Shown: positions 22,459 through 31,687, counted from the first letter of the stretch. The stretch: DNA of 64,000 nucleotides from Pseudomonas entomophila (GCF_023277925.1 NZ_CP063832.1:3780501-3844500), one strand, 5' to 3'. Notes: a model not told the origin generated them from the letters alone. A program made the numbers and translations.

Positions 22459-23427
22459 GTGCCGCGTACGCTGATCCGCAAGAACCCGAGCAATTTCAAG
22501 ACATTGCCGCTGCATGTCGAGGCCACCCCCGACGGCCTCACCTACCAGAGCATCGGCATGCCGCTGAACTTCGCCCAGACGCTGCAGCGGCGCAAGGCGA
22601 TTCAGCTGGTAAACAACGACCACTTTGTGGCCGAGCTGGCCAACCTCGGGGTATCAGTGCGCCTGACCTTGCATTGGCATGGCCGCGACTATTGGGTGCT
22701 TGTGCGTCAACGCCGCCAGGATCGCGGCGATGTAGTGCTGAAACTGATCTCTGGCTATGTGCCCGCCCACGAGCTGAACCTGCCCCTGCATACGGCGATT
22801 CAGGAAGTGGCCGAGGAGTGCCTGCTGGAAACACCCGAAGGCTGGCTCGGCGGACGCTTCAACGACACCTGGCTGCCAGCGCCCTATGCCGCCGCCCTGC
22901 ACTACCGCGAGGCCCTGCCCTTCGTCCTGACACCGGCCTCGGGAGCAGCCCGCCCCGTGCACTGTGGCAACCTGATGTTGCTGGAGCGGCCACAAGCCTA
23001 TGTGCACTTGCCCACCGCCTCGTTGCAACTGATCTACGACCTGCGCCTCGAGGTCCCCAGGGAGGCCAAGTCGCTGAGCCTGTTCCATGTCGACGAACGC
23101 CTCGAAGGCGACCAGTTGGTGGCACGCCTCGACCGCAAGCGCCCGGACCTGTACTTGATGCCCTTGCGGGACGGCAAGCCACTGGCAGAGCTCTACACCG
23201 TGAAAAAGGACCAACTGTTGCCAGCCAGCACGCGCGGGCTATGGCTGGCGGAGAGCTTCGCTCGTCAGGAAGGCTGGGTCGTTCGGGATGAGCGGGTGCG
23301 CTGGAAGCAATGGCTGAAGGACCAAGGGCTGGTCGACAGCAGGACGGCGCCAGCGTCGCATCTGGAGCGTTTCAGTGACAAGGCGCGGGCGCTGCTGGAG
23401 CGGGCGCGCACCTCGCTACACAAGTAG
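22459..23427 (+). CDS. Conserved Pseudomonas protein of unknown function
   Basis: A GTG start at 22459, preceded by AAGGAGGAGCC, gives 322 residues beginning MPRTLIRKNPSNFKTLPLHV. I recognise it as a conserved pseudomonad protein but not its function. Homologues are sometimes labelled 'metal ABC transporter ATPase'; no Walker A, ABC signature or membrane helix is visible, so that label is not supported. The protein looks soluble and rich in Arg and Leu, with a central HYREALPFVLTPASGA stretch. It is last in the operon with the FAD oxidoreductase and aldo/keto reductase. Confidence 0.8.
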   Translation: MPRTLIRKNPSNFKTLPLHVEATPDGLTYQSIGMPLNFAQTLQRRKAIQLVNNDHFVAELANLGVSVRLTLHWHGRDYWVLVRQRRQDRGDVVLKLISGYVPAHELNLPLHTAIQEVAEECLLETPEGWLGGRFNDTWLPAPYAAALHYREALPFVLTPASGAARPVHCGNLMLLERPQAYVHLPTASLQLIYDLRLEVPREAKSLSLFHVDERLEGDQLVARLDRKRPDLYLMPLRDGKPLAELYTVKKDQLLPASTRGLWLAESFARQEGWVVRDERVRWKQWLKDQGLVDSRTAPASHLERFSDKARALLERARTSLHK

Positions 23428-23434
23428 TCACCCA

Positions 23435-23467
23435 CCTGTAGGAGCCAGCCTTGCTGGCCCCTACAGG
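23435..23467. repeat. Single short REP hairpin
   Basis: CTGTAGGAGCCAGC and GCTGGCCCCTACAG form one compact hairpin between two convergent genes, where it may also act as a terminator-like barrier. Confidence 0.8.
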
Positions 23468-23475
23468 AACATCGA

Positions 23476-24897
23476 TCAGTGCTTGCGGATCTTCTCGACG
23501 ATGGCCGTGGTCGAGCTGTTTTCCACCAGCCCCAGCACCTTCACCGTGCCGCCATAGGCCTTGACGATATCGGCGCCGACCACCTGGTCGATGCCATAGT
23601 CGCCGCCCTTGACCAACACGTCCGGCTTGACCTGGCGCAGCAGGTTTTCCGGCGTGGCCTCGGGGAAGCTGATCACCCAGTCCACCGCCCCCAGGCCAGC
23701 CAGCACGGCCATGCGCCGGTCGACGCTGTTGATCGGCCGGCCAGGCCCTTTCAGGCGGCTGACCGAGGCATCGTCGTTGATCGCGACGATCAGGCGGTCG
23801 CCCTGGGCACGTGCCTGCTCCAGGTAAGTTACGTGGCCCGCGTGAAGGATATCGAAGCAGCCGTTGGTGAAGACGATCGTCTCGTTGTGCGCACGGGCAT
23901 CGTCGATGGCCAGCAACAGCTGCTCCAGGCTCAGCACCCCACGCTCCGAACCCTCTTCGCGCTGGATGGCCCGGCGCAGTTCAGGGGCACTGATGGCAGC
24001 GGTACCGAGCTTGCCGACCACGATGCCGGCCGCCAGGTTGGCCAGGGCGACGGCATGGGGCAGGTCCTCACCAGCGGCTATGGCAGCGGCAAGGGTCGAG
24101 ATCACGGTATCACCGGCACCGGTCACATCGAACACTTCACGGGCACGGGCCGGCAGGTGCAGGGCCGGATGGCCGACGCGCAGCAGGGTCATGCCATGCT
24201 CGCCACGGGTCACCAGCAAGGCACCAAGGTCGAGCTCTTCCAGCAGCTTCAAGCCTTTGGCGACCAGTTCGGCCTCGTCGGCGCAGCGCCCGACGATGGT
24301 CTCGAACTCGCTCAGGTTCGGAGTGATCAGGCTGGCGCCACGGTAGATCGTGAAGTCCTTGCCCTTGGGGTCGGCCAGGACCGGGATCCGTTTTTGGCGA
24401 GCGGCCTGGATCAGCGCCTGGTGATTGCGCAGCGCGCCCTTGCCGTAGTCGGACAGGACCAGGACCTTGACGCCTTCGAGCAGCGCTTCGACTTCCTCCC
24501 CCAGCGATAAGGGGTCGGTGGCGAAAGGCTCTTCGAAATCGATGCGCAGCAACTGCTGATGCCGGCTCATGACCCGCAGCTTGACGATGGTCGGCTGGTG
24601 GGCGATGCGCTGGAAGATCGAACGCACGCCGGCTGCCTGCAGGCTGTTGGCGAGGCTGTCGGCCGCCTCGTCCTGGCCGGTGACACCGACCAGCGAGGCG
24701 GGCGCGCCGAGGGCGGCGATGTTCAAGGCCACGTTGGCCGCGCCACCGGGGCGATCCTCGATCTGGTCGACCTTGACCACCGGCACTGGCGCCTCGGGCG
24801 AAATACGTGAAGTACCGCCATGCCAGTAGCGGTCGAGCATGACATCGCCGACCACCAATACCGGGGCTTGATCGAAACGCGGCATGGACAACTTCAT
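23476..24897 (-). CDS. hldE: Bifunctional D-glycero-beta-D-manno-heptose-7-phosphate kinase / heptose-1-phosphate adenylyltransferase
   Basis: HldE makes ADP-heptose for the LPS inner core. The N-terminal ribokinase-like domain (to about residue 320) has GDVMLDRYW near the start, EDRPGGAANVALN, and the ATP-site DVTGAGDTVIS. The C-terminal nucleotidyltransferase domain begins near VFTNGCFDILHAGHVTYL, with the HxGH signature, and ends with VKGGDYGIDQVVGAD. The 474-residue length is standard. The ATG at 24897 is preferred to a TTG two codons earlier. msbA lies 130 bases upstream on the same strand. Confidence 0.98.
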   Translation of the reverse strand: MKLSMPRFDQAPVLVVGDVMLDRYWHGGTSRISPEAPVPVVKVDQIEDRPGGAANVALNIAALGAPASLVGVTGQDEAADSLANSLQAAGVRSIFQRIAHQPTIVKLRVMSRHQQLLRIDFEEPFATDPLSLGEEVEALLEGVKVLVLSDYGKGALRNHQALIQAARQKRIPVLADPKGKDFTIYRGASLITPNLSEFETIVGRCADEAELVAKGLKLLEELDLGALLVTRGEHGMTLLRVGHPALHLPARAREVFDVTGAGDTVISTLAAAIAAGEDLPHAVALANLAAGIVVGKLGTAAISAPELRRAIQREEGSERGVLSLEQLLLAIDDARAHNETIVFTNGCFDILHAGHVTYLEQARAQGDRLIVAINDDASVSRLKGPGRPINSVDRRMAVLAGLGAVDWVISFPEATPENLLRQVKPDVLVKGGDYGIDQVVGADIVKAYGGTVKVLGLVENSSTTAIVEKIRKH

Positions 24898-24993
24898 GGG
24901 CAACCCATATGAAAAAGTGAACAGGGGCAGGATATTAGCACAGGGGCGAGGATGGCTTTACGGCCACCTGCATGTGAACACATCGTGGTGATG

Positions 24994-25016
24994 ATCGGGG
25001 CCTTGCAGGCCCCGAT
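24994..25016 (+). other. GC-rich hairpin after msbA
   Basis: ATCGGGGCC and GGCCCCGAT close on TTGCA. The T run (TTTTC) follows on the plus strand, opposite to msbA transcription, so it would be a proper terminator only for plus-strand RNA. For msbA it is a 3' hairpin without a U run. Confidence 0.6.
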
Positions 25017-25026
25017 TTTCGTGGGG

Positions 25027-26835
25027 TCAGGTGATGTCGGCGTTTTCCGGCGCATCCAGCCCCATGGCGTGCAGGCGGGCATAATAGCCATTGGCCGCGA
25101 GCAGTTCGCTGTGGGTGCCGCGCTCCACCAGGCGGCCCTGGTCCATCACCAGGATCATGTCCGCCTTCTCGATGGTCGACAGCCGGTGGGCGATCACCAG
25201 CGTGGTGCGCCCCTGCATGACATGATCGAGGGCTGCCTGGATATGGCGCTCGGACTCGGTGTCGAGGGCCGAGGTCGCCTCGTCGAGGATCAGCAATGGC
25301 GCGTTCTTCAACAGTGCCCGGGCAATCGCCAGGCGCTGGCGCTGACCACCGGACAACAGCACGCCGTTCTCGCCCACTTCAGTGTCGAAGCCTTTGGGTA
25401 GCTGGTCGACGAACTCCTTGGCGTAGGCATCAGCTGCGGCAGCCTCGATGTCCTCACGCGGCGCACCGGCGAGGTCGCCGTAGGCGATGTTGTTGGCCAC
25501 CGTGTCGTTGAACAGGGTCACATGCTGGGTCACCTGTGACACATGCTGGCGCAAGTTGCGCAGACGATACTGCTCGATCTCCACGCCATCGAGCAGGATC
25601 TGCCCTTCGCTGTGGTGATAGAAGCGCGGGATCAACGCCGCGAGCGTCGACTTGCCACTGCCGGAACGCCCCACCAGGGCAACCATCTGGCCCGGCTCGG
25701 CGGTGAAGCTGATATCGCTGAGTACCTGACGCTCGGTGCCGGGGTAGGTGAAGCTGAGGTTGCGCACCTCCAGACGACCCTCGACTCGCTGCTTCTCGAC
25801 AGTACCGCTGTCAACCTCAGGCTGTTCGTCCAACTGCTCGAAGATGCTCTCGGCGCCCGCCAGGCCCTTCTGGATGGTCGAGCTGACCTCGGAAAGCTGG
25901 CGGATTGGTTTGGGCAGCAGGCCAGCCGCAGTGATGTAGGCAACCAAGTCCCCGGCAGAAGCTTCGCCACGAAGGAACAACACCAGGAACATCAACACGG
26001 CCATGGCGCTATAGATCACCAACTGCAACAGCGGTGTATACAGGGCACCAGTCTTGGTCATGCGCAGCTGTTTGTCGGTGTTACTCTGGCTGGCCTTGTT
26101 GAAACGGCCTTCCTCATAGCGTTCGCCACCGAAGCTGCGCACCACCCGGTAACCCTGGATGGTCTCGGAAGCGACATGGGTCACGTCGCCCATGGCCACC
26201 TGGATCTTCTTGCTCTGCTTGCGGAATTTCTTGCTGGCCGTACTGACCATCACGGCGATGACAGGCAGGATGGCAAGCATGACCAAGGTGAGCTGCCAGT
26301 TCATCCACAGCAGGTAAAGGAACAGGAACACCACTGTCAGGCCTTCGCGGATCACGACCTTGATCGCGTCGGTCGCCGCGCCGGTGACCATCGTCACGTT
26401 GAAGGTGATACGCGAGATCAGGTGACCGGAGTTGTGGTTGTCGAAATAGCGGTTGGGCAACACCAGCAGCTTGTTGAACAACTCGACACGCAGGTCGTGC
26501 ACCAGACAGAGCGATACCTTGGCCAGGAAGTAGTTGCCCAGGAACGAGCCCAGGCCCTGCCAGGCAGCGATCAGGATGATCAGCAGCGGCACCGCCTGCA
26601 GCAGTTGCAGGTCGCGAAGATAGGGCACGTCGGGGAACAGCACGGCCTCCGGGTTGCTCAGGCCGTCGACGAAGTACTTGAGGATCCCGGCCAGCATGGG
26701 CTGGGTGGAGGCGAATATCACGAAACCGACGATACTCAGCAGGAAGATGCCGATATAGGGTTTCACATAGCTCAACAGCCGGAAGTAGATCTTCAGGCTG
26801 GAGGAGTTTTCCGCAGGGCGCGGTGTTTCGGCCAT
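25027..26835 (-). CDS. msbA: Lipid A / LPS flippase, ABC half-transporter
   Basis: MsbA flips core-lipid A across the inner membrane. From the ATG at 26835 it is 602 residues: six membrane helices (about 25-320), then the ATPase domain. Motifs in order are Walker A GRSGSGKST near 390, Q-loop SQVTQHVTLFNDT, signature LSGGQRQR, Walker B LLILDEATSALD and H-loop IAHRLST. A TTG two codons upstream is in frame but has no clear ribosome site. The gene begins two bases after the waaL stop and precedes hldE, so these LPS genes are probably cotranscribed. Confidence 0.97.
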   Translation of the reverse strand: MAETPRPAENSSSLKIYFRLLSYVKPYIGIFLLSIVGFVIFASTQPMLAGILKYFVDGLSNPEAVLFPDVPYLRDLQLLQAVPLLIILIAAWQGLGSFLGNYFLAKVSLCLVHDLRVELFNKLLVLPNRYFDNHNSGHLISRITFNVTMVTGAATDAIKVVIREGLTVVFLFLYLLWMNWQLTLVMLAILPVIAVMVSTASKKFRKQSKKIQVAMGDVTHVASETIQGYRVVRSFGGERYEEGRFNKASQSNTDKQLRMTKTGALYTPLLQLVIYSAMAVLMFLVLFLRGEASAGDLVAYITAAGLLPKPIRQLSEVSSTIQKGLAGAESIFEQLDEQPEVDSGTVEKQRVEGRLEVRNLSFTYPGTERQVLSDISFTAEPGQMVALVGRSGSGKSTLAALIPRFYHHSEGQILLDGVEIEQYRLRNLRQHVSQVTQHVTLFNDTVANNIAYGDLAGAPREDIEAAAADAYAKEFVDQLPKGFDTEVGENGVLLSGGQRQRLAIARALLKNAPLLILDEATSALDTESERHIQAALDHVMQGRTTLVIAHRLSTIEKADMILVMDQGRLVERGTHSELLAANGYYARLHAMGLDAPENADIT

Positions 26836-26837
26836 CG

Positions 26838-28028
26838 TCAAGCTCGCTGTACAGGTTGAACCGGCGATTTTACCACAGGCTTGTCACCGGGCCGCGCCCC
26901 GGGCAGCAACATCGCCAACCCCACCGGCAACCAACTGATGAACCATTCAGCGCGCGGCGTGCCCGTCAGGCTCGCGGCGTCGAACTGCATCGCCAGGGTG
27001 GAGAACACCCAGAGGCTCAACAGCAGCTTGCCGAAGGGCGTCGAGCGCGCGCGGACAATCTCGCCAAGGGTGAACAGCCATACCGCGACCCACAGCAGCA
27101 TGCCCGGCAAGCCCAGTTCGACGGCAACGTGAGTGAACATGTTGTGGGTGTGGTCAAACTGTAGCCCAGCAGCCTCGACCCGGTAGAAGGCTCCCAGACC
27201 AAGCCCGGTCCAGGGATGCTCGGCGATCATTTGCAGGGAGACCTGGAATATCTCCGGGCGGTAGGACGAGCCGCGCTGCATGATTAGGAGGTCATAGGCC
27301 ATGGAAATTCCAGCCCCCCCCGCGACCAGCACGACCATGGCAAGGGCGCCGCTGTAGCGACTACGGAACCAGAGCGGCGCAAACAGGACGGTAAGCGCCA
27401 CGGACATGAGCGCACCACGGCTTTGAGTGAACGCGACAAACGCCCCCAGGCATGCCAGTGCCGCCAACCACCCCAATTGCAGCCCCCGACTCCGAGGGCA
27501 GTCGTACGACAACCAGATGATCGCCGCGCCGATGACATAGGCACCGAGAATCGGGTGCGAGATCTCCCCGATACCTTCAAGCCGGGCCTGCAACGGATAG
27601 CCAATCACACTGTAGAAGCGGATGATCGAAACCAGTGCCGCGACGGCCAGCAGCATCCCGCCAACCCGCAAAAGCATGCGGCAACGCGCCTCGCCTAGCT
27701 GCGCCAGCAACGGGAACGCCATCAGAAACACCAGGATGTACAACAGCCGTTTGACTTCGCGTGAGCCTTCCTCGGTGGAGGACCAGGCCAGCGTCGCGGC
27801 ACTCCAGGCCAGCAACAAGGCGACACTGGCCCATAAGGCACGCTGCCGGCGCCACGCATCGACGAAAACATGCCGGGCCGGCCAAGCCAACAATAAGGTC
27901 GGCAACCACAGGAACAACACCAGCCCCTGCTGGTACAGCTTGTTGCTCGGCGCCAGCGCAATCGCCGCCAGAAACCAGGCAAACCCCAACCCCAACCAGG
28001 CTTGCACCCAGCGCTTTTCGTAAAACAT
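26838..28028 (-). CDS. waaL: O-antigen ligase family protein
   Basis: This 396-residue polytopic protein has about ten to twelve helices. A large loop holds SSYRPEIFQVSLQMIAEHPW, then GLGLGAFYRVE and DHTHNMFTHVAVELGLPG; the His-rich loop before an ELG helix is typical of WaaL and Wzy_C proteins. WaaL joins O-antigen from undecaprenyl diphosphate to the lipid A-core in the periplasm. Position between msbA and LPS glycosyltransferase genes supports ligase over polymerase. It is followed two bases later by msbA and is divergent from the kinase-like gene at 28133. Confidence 0.85.
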   Translation of the reverse strand: MFYEKRWVQAWLGLGFAWFLAAIALAPSNKLYQQGLVLFLWLPTLLLAWPARHVFVDAWRRQRALWASVALLLAWSAATLAWSSTEEGSREVKRLLYILVFLMAFPLLAQLGEARCRMLLRVGGMLLAVAALVSIIRFYSVIGYPLQARLEGIGEISHPILGAYVIGAAIIWLSYDCPRSRGLQLGWLAALACLGAFVAFTQSRGALMSVALTVLFAPLWFRSRYSGALAMVVLVAGGAGISMAYDLLIMQRGSSYRPEIFQVSLQMIAEHPWTGLGLGAFYRVEAAGLQFDHTHNMFTHVAVELGLPGMLLWVAVWLFTLGEIVRARSTPFGKLLLSLWVFSTLAMQFDAASLTGTPRAEWFISWLPVGLAMLLPGARPGDKPVVKSPVQPVQRA

Positions 28029-28132
28029 CAGTCTCCCCCCGATGATTCGAACTCACACCCGCATGGTGCTTCCGGGTAATTTTCGGCATTATTGCCGGTC
28101 ATTTTGCTTGCCCAGAAGACAAGGCCACCTCA

Positions 28133-28738
28133 ATGCAATGCTCCCGGCTAACCCAGGTCGACTTCGATCAGCTGACACAAGGCGCCAAGATTCTTGAAGC
28201 AGACAGCCATGGCGCCAAAGTCTACCTGCTCGGCGATGGAAACATCCTCAAGGTTTTTCGTCGCAAGCGCCTGATTTCATCCGCATTGCTGCGGCCGTAT
28301 TCGCAACGCTTCATCGACAACGCCCTGCACCTTGCGCAACTGGGCTTTCCAACCCTGGAGGTGATCAGCCATCACAAGCTGGCGCTGCCAGGCCGCACGG
28401 CCGTGCTCTACCGCCCGCTCCCGGGGCGCACCCTGCTACAGCTGTCGCGCGAGGGCAATTTCGACTGGGAGCAGCACTTGCCACGGCTGGTGGAGCTGGT
28501 TCGCCGGATGCACCGCTCAGGCATCTACTTCCGCTCGCTGCACCTGGGCAATGTGGTGGAAACCCCCGAAGGGGTACTGGGGTTGATCGATGTCGCCGAC
28601 ATGCGCTTCCTGCGCGCCCCGCTTTCGTTGCGGATGGTAAGGCGTAACGTTCGCCACATGGTGCGTTACATCGAGCGTGAAGGGCTCGGCAACCAGTTCC
28701 CTCTGGAAGCGTTCGAGGCGGCACTCTCGCAACGCTGA
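28133..28738 (+). CDS. Kinase-like 'toluene tolerance' protein
   Basis: This 201-residue protein resembles LPS core kinases of the InaA/WaaP/RIO clan. GAKVYLLGDGNILKVFRRKRLIS at 23-45 has a Lys in the place of the nucleotide-binding lysine. RSLHLGNVVETPEGVLGLIDVADMRF holds the catalytic-loop and metal-loop positions; the usual HGD is changed to RSLH, while His-x-x-Asn and the Asp of LIDVAD remain. Homologues in P. putida are annotated 'toluene tolerance protein', and P. aeruginosa has a similar gene (PA4998) between msbA and waaL. It may phosphorylate core sugar, which is inference. It is the only plus-strand gene in this LPS block. Confidence 0.75.
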   Translation: MQCSRLTQVDFDQLTQGAKILEADSHGAKVYLLGDGNILKVFRRKRLISSALLRPYSQRFIDNALHLAQLGFPTLEVISHHKLALPGRTAVLYRPLPGRTLLQLSREGNFDWEQHLPRLVELVRRMHRSGIYFRSLHLGNVVETPEGVLGLIDVADMRFLRAPLSLRMVRRNVRHMVRYIEREGLGNQFPLEAFEAALSQR

Positions 28739-28747
28739 GCCTCAGCG
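28733..28747. other. Palindrome spanning two opposed stop codons
   Basis: CGCTGAG-C-CTCAGCG is a perfect 15-base dyad containing the TGA of the kinase-like gene and the TGA of the convergent glycosyltransferase, three bases apart. There is no U run and the loop is too small for a normal hairpin. Confidence 0.7.
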
Positions 28748-29836
28748 CTTCAGCAGGCCAGCCGCTCCCTCCTTGAAAGCCTCCCATCGCTCTTGCGGTG
28801 CCATGGCCCGCCACTGCTCGCGGGCCTGGGCAGCAGCATCACGCCGGCCACATTGGCCGATCGCATCGACCCAGGCAGCCAGATCACCAACGGGCAGGTA
28901 GCAGCCCGCCTCGCCCAACTGCTCGCGAAACACCGGCAAATCGCTGCAGAGTACTGGTACACCTGACAGCACAGCCTCCTGCACCACCAAACCAAGCCCT
29001 TCCGAGCGAGAAGGCACCAACAACCAGTCGAATGCCGGGTACAGCCGGATCAGGTCATCACGATGCCCACCGAAGTGCACGCAACCCTCGACGCCAAGGG
29101 CCTTGACCTGCTCCTCCAGCCGAGCGCGTAGCGGACCGTCGCCAAGAATGGCCAGACGCAAATCGGGTTGACGCTCCTGCACCTGGGCGAATGCCTCGAT
29201 CAGCATTTCGAAGCCCTTGCCCTCGACCAGCCGCCCCACAGCGCCCAGCAAAGGCCCTTGCACCGGAAGCGCCAGCGCCTGGCGGGCCGCTTCCCGCCCC
29301 AGCAACTGCTGGGTGAATACCTGAGGGTCCAGGGCCATGCGCAAGGTGCCCACCGGGCAACCAAGCCCCTGCTCAAGCGAACGCGCCAACGTCGCGGAGA
29401 CGGCGGCGACACTCAGTTGCTCGGGTGGCAGGCTGCGAAACAGCCTGACATCGCGTGTGCTCAGACGCGTCCTGCCGTGGAACAGGACGGTGACCCGCAC
29501 ATCTGCCATTTGCCGGACGAGTGGCAGGAACAGCCGGGCCACGCCCAACCCATCCAACACCAGCAGGTCCACCGAGGCCTCGACCAGTGCCTTGCGAAGG
29601 CGCCAACGAAGCCACGGCATCGCCAGCACATAAGGCATTCGCCCCTTGAGCAAACGCTGCGGCAAATGCCAACTGCGCACCTGCCCGAAACTGCTGCACA
29701 GACCGTCACCGAGCAACAACCAGTTGCAAACCCGCGCGTCCGACTGCGCATGAACCAGAAGATCCCGATGGACCTTGTGTATGGACATGTAGGGCGAGCC
29801 GCCCGACCACATCACATTGACGATATTCAACGGCAT
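28742..29836 (-). CDS. GT-B (family 4) glycosyltransferase
   Basis: From the ATG at 29836, with GGAAGGGG upstream, the product is 364 residues. The N-terminal half has the acceptor fold (MPLNIVNVMWSGGSPYMSIHKVHRDL). The C-terminal half carries the donor site of retaining GT4 enzymes: GAVGRLVEGKGFEMLIEAFAQ, LAILGDGPLRARLEEQ, then WLLVPSRSEGLGLVVQEAVLSGVPV with the EX7E motif. It should add a sugar to the LPS core or to an O-unit. Its place next to the kinase-like gene and waaL supports this, but the sugar is unknown. An upstream in-frame start would overlap the preceding gene. Confidence 0.85.
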   Translation of the reverse strand: MPLNIVNVMWSGGSPYMSIHKVHRDLLVHAQSDARVCNWLLLGDGLCSSFGQVRSWHLPQRLLKGRMPYVLAMPWLRWRLRKALVEASVDLLVLDGLGVARLFLPLVRQMADVRVTVLFHGRTRLSTRDVRLFRSLPPEQLSVAAVSATLARSLEQGLGCPVGTLRMALDPQVFTQQLLGREAARQALALPVQGPLLGAVGRLVEGKGFEMLIEAFAQVQERQPDLRLAILGDGPLRARLEEQVKALGVEGCVHFGGHRDDLIRLYPAFDWLLVPSRSEGLGLVVQEAVLSGVPVLCSDLPVFREQLGEAGCYLPVGDLAAWVDAIGQCGRRDAAAQAREQWRAMAPQERWEAFKEGAAGLLKR

Positions 29837-29877
29837 TGCGCCCCTTCCAGGAGTCCATGGGCATCGTATGAGCCGTA

Positions 29878-30651
29878 TCAATGGGCCAGGAAACCGATCC
29901 CCAGCCCAACCACCAGCCCGAGCAACGACGATAGCGCAAACTTCACCCGATCCCGTTGCCGACGGCGGACCTTGCGTTGAACCTCTTCCGGCACGGTCAC
30001 GTGCATGCCGAAGCCAGTATGCAGCACCGCGTCACCCTCAAGGGTCACGGCCGTCAGGTTCAACTCGGCATAACGACGCGACAGCGCCTTCTCACCAGAA
30101 TAGGCCGCGTATGGCGCACAGCTTTGATAATCGCTCAAGCGCCGCAGCCCCGGGTTGAGCGAGAAGGCCTGCCACTCGGCTTTCTCCGAAATCAGCGGGT
30201 AGCAGGGCACGCCAGCGATCACTTGGCGATCACCCAGATGGATGTACGGACTGTGGATGGCCAGGTCGTGGGCGTGACTGCGCAGCCACACCTGAAGCAG
30301 GTGCGGGCTGACTTCAAGTATTGCGCGGGAATCCTCGACGAACCCCGGGCGATAGAAGCGCCAGTCATCCTCGCAATGGAAGATGTACGGTGTCCGCACA
30401 CGGCTATAGGCCAGGTCGATCGACGCCAGTTGGCCCAGCTTGGGGCGGTTCACGAACACCGTGCAATGCGCTTTCCAGTGTTCCGGCACCGCGTCATGCA
30501 CCGCATCGTTGCCCGAGTCTTCGGTGATGAAGACCTCGCGGACCGTCGCGGTGTTGTACCGGTCAAAGCTTTCCAGGGTTTCCTTAAGCAGGTCGAAACG
30601 CCCGCAACTCGTCACCACCAGGGTGACATCACTTACATCGGAAAAACGCAC
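29878..30651 (-). CDS. GT2-like glycosyltransferase with C-terminal membrane anchor
   Basis: The GTG at 30651, with GGAGGGAA a few bases upstream, gives 257 residues. The N-terminal VTLVVTSCGRFDLLKETLESFDRY and VREVFITEDSGND, then YIFHCEDDWRFYRPGF with its EDD acidic motif, fit a GT-A fold. The very C-terminus is a membrane helix (FALSSLLGLVVGLGIGFLAH) behind an Arg-rich stretch, so it is probably tail-anchored at the inner membrane. It lies between the GT4 gene and the ssg-like gene in the LPS cluster. The sugar is unknown. A further GTG at 30681 is possible. Confidence 0.75.
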   Translation of the reverse strand: MRFSDVSDVTLVVTSCGRFDLLKETLESFDRYNTATVREVFITEDSGNDAVHDAVPEHWKAHCTVFVNRPKLGQLASIDLAYSRVRTPYIFHCEDDWRFYRPGFVEDSRAILEVSPHLLQVWLRSHAHDLAIHSPYIHLGDRQVIAGVPCYPLISEKAEWQAFSLNPGLRRLSDYQSCAPYAAYSGEKALSRRYAELNLTAVTLEGDAVLHTGFGMHVTVPEEVQRKVRRRQRDRVKFALSSLLGLVVGLGIGFLAH

Positions 30652-30714
30652 GGGGTTCCCTCCGCCTCGCGGCAGGTACACTACATGCCCATCATCGATG
30701 GGCGAATCAAAAAT

Positions 30715-31671
30715 TCAGATTCCGAGCTGCAGGCGCAGACGCTGCCATGGGGTCAGCGGTGGATGGGGCCGCAGCGCGGGGCTCATGTGTTCGACAATGC
30801 TACGGCCGACCTGGGCAAAACTGAAGCGAGAAGTTGCAAGTTCGCGGCCATTGACGGCAATACGCGCCGCCAGGTCCGGATCATCGCGCAGGCGGCGCAA
30901 TTTGGCCTGCAGTACCGGGATGCTGTCGTAGAGCACGACGTTGTGCATGTCTTGCAGCCCCAAGGCGCGGTTTTCCTGCTCACCCTGGTCGTAGGCCAGC
31001 AGCACGCAACCACAGGCCATTGCCTCGAAGTTCTTGATCATGTACTCGCCCATGCCGACATCGGCGCTTACAAAAAAGCGGATACGGTTGAGCGTGTTGC
31101 AGTAATCCTCGCCCGACTTGGTCCGGGTGACCACCAGGTTCTCCACCCGCCCCAGTTCGTCCAGCAACGCCTTGCGACCGCTGTAGGCGACACTGTTGGT
31201 GCTACCCACGAACGCCAGCTCAATGTCGCGCTCGCGGCCCTGGTCGGTGAGCAATTGCTCGTCATAGCCCTTGGGCACGAACACCGCGTCGAAACCTTCC
31301 TGGCGCAGGCGCTCGCTGACCATGTAGCCGGAACTGATGACCCGCGCCCACGGCAGCTTGCGGTAGTGCGCGCTGAACTTGCCGGTGTACTTGCAGGGGA
31401 TGTAGTTCTGGTAGGCGTCGTGCTCGAGGATCACCAGGTTGGGGACGCTGCGGATGAACGCCACCTGACGGATTTCCTGCTTGAAACGCAGGAAGAACAC
31501 GATGCGGTCGTAACGCGTGACATCCACCTCGCGCTTGAAATAACGGCGCAGGTTGCGCTGGTCCTCGCTGGACAGCCAGCGCAGGTCGCAGTCGCAGTTG
31601 GCCGCGACACCGTCGTACAGGCGGTCGAGAATCGCCCGCTGTTCCTTCTGCACCAGAAATAGGACTTTCAT
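30715..31671 (-). CDS. ssg: Cell-surface glycan glycosyltransferase, Ssg-like
   Basis: From the ATG at 31671 the product is 318 residues. It begins MKVLFLVQKEQRAILDRLYDG and has a GT-B C-terminal half with FVGSTNSVAYSGRKALLDEL, MGEYMIKNFEAMACGCVLLAYDQGEQENRALG and a final helix pair, like the CgeB/Glycos_transf_1_2 group. In P. aeruginosa the Ssg protein (PA5001) is encoded between a core glycosyltransferase gene and dnpA, the same place as here, and ssg mutants in pseudomonads show altered LPS and surface traits. The symbol rests on this synteny and on sequence memory. Confidence 0.75.
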   Translation of the reverse strand: MKVLFLVQKEQRAILDRLYDGVAANCDCDLRWLSSEDQRNLRRYFKREVDVTRYDRIVFFLRFKQEIRQVAFIRSVPNLVILEHDAYQNYIPCKYTGKFSAHYRKLPWARVISSGYMVSERLRQEGFDAVFVPKGYDEQLLTDQGRERDIELAFVGSTNSVAYSGRKALLDELGRVENLVVTRTKSGEDYCNTLNRIRFFVSADVGMGEYMIKNFEAMACGCVLLAYDQGEQENRALGLQDMHNVVLYDSIPVLQAKLRRLRDDPDLAARIAVNGRELATSRFSFAQVGRSIVEHMSPALRPHPPLTPWQRLRLQLGI

Positions 31672-31687
31672 TGCTTTCCTTGGGCGC

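Noticed and set aside
22459..23427. Third gene of the redox operon as an ABC-transporter ATPase
   Set aside because: No Walker A, signature or Walker B motif is present in the translation.
24994..25021. Hairpin as the terminator of msbA
   Set aside because: The T run lies on the strand opposite to msbA transcription; kept only as a hairpin.
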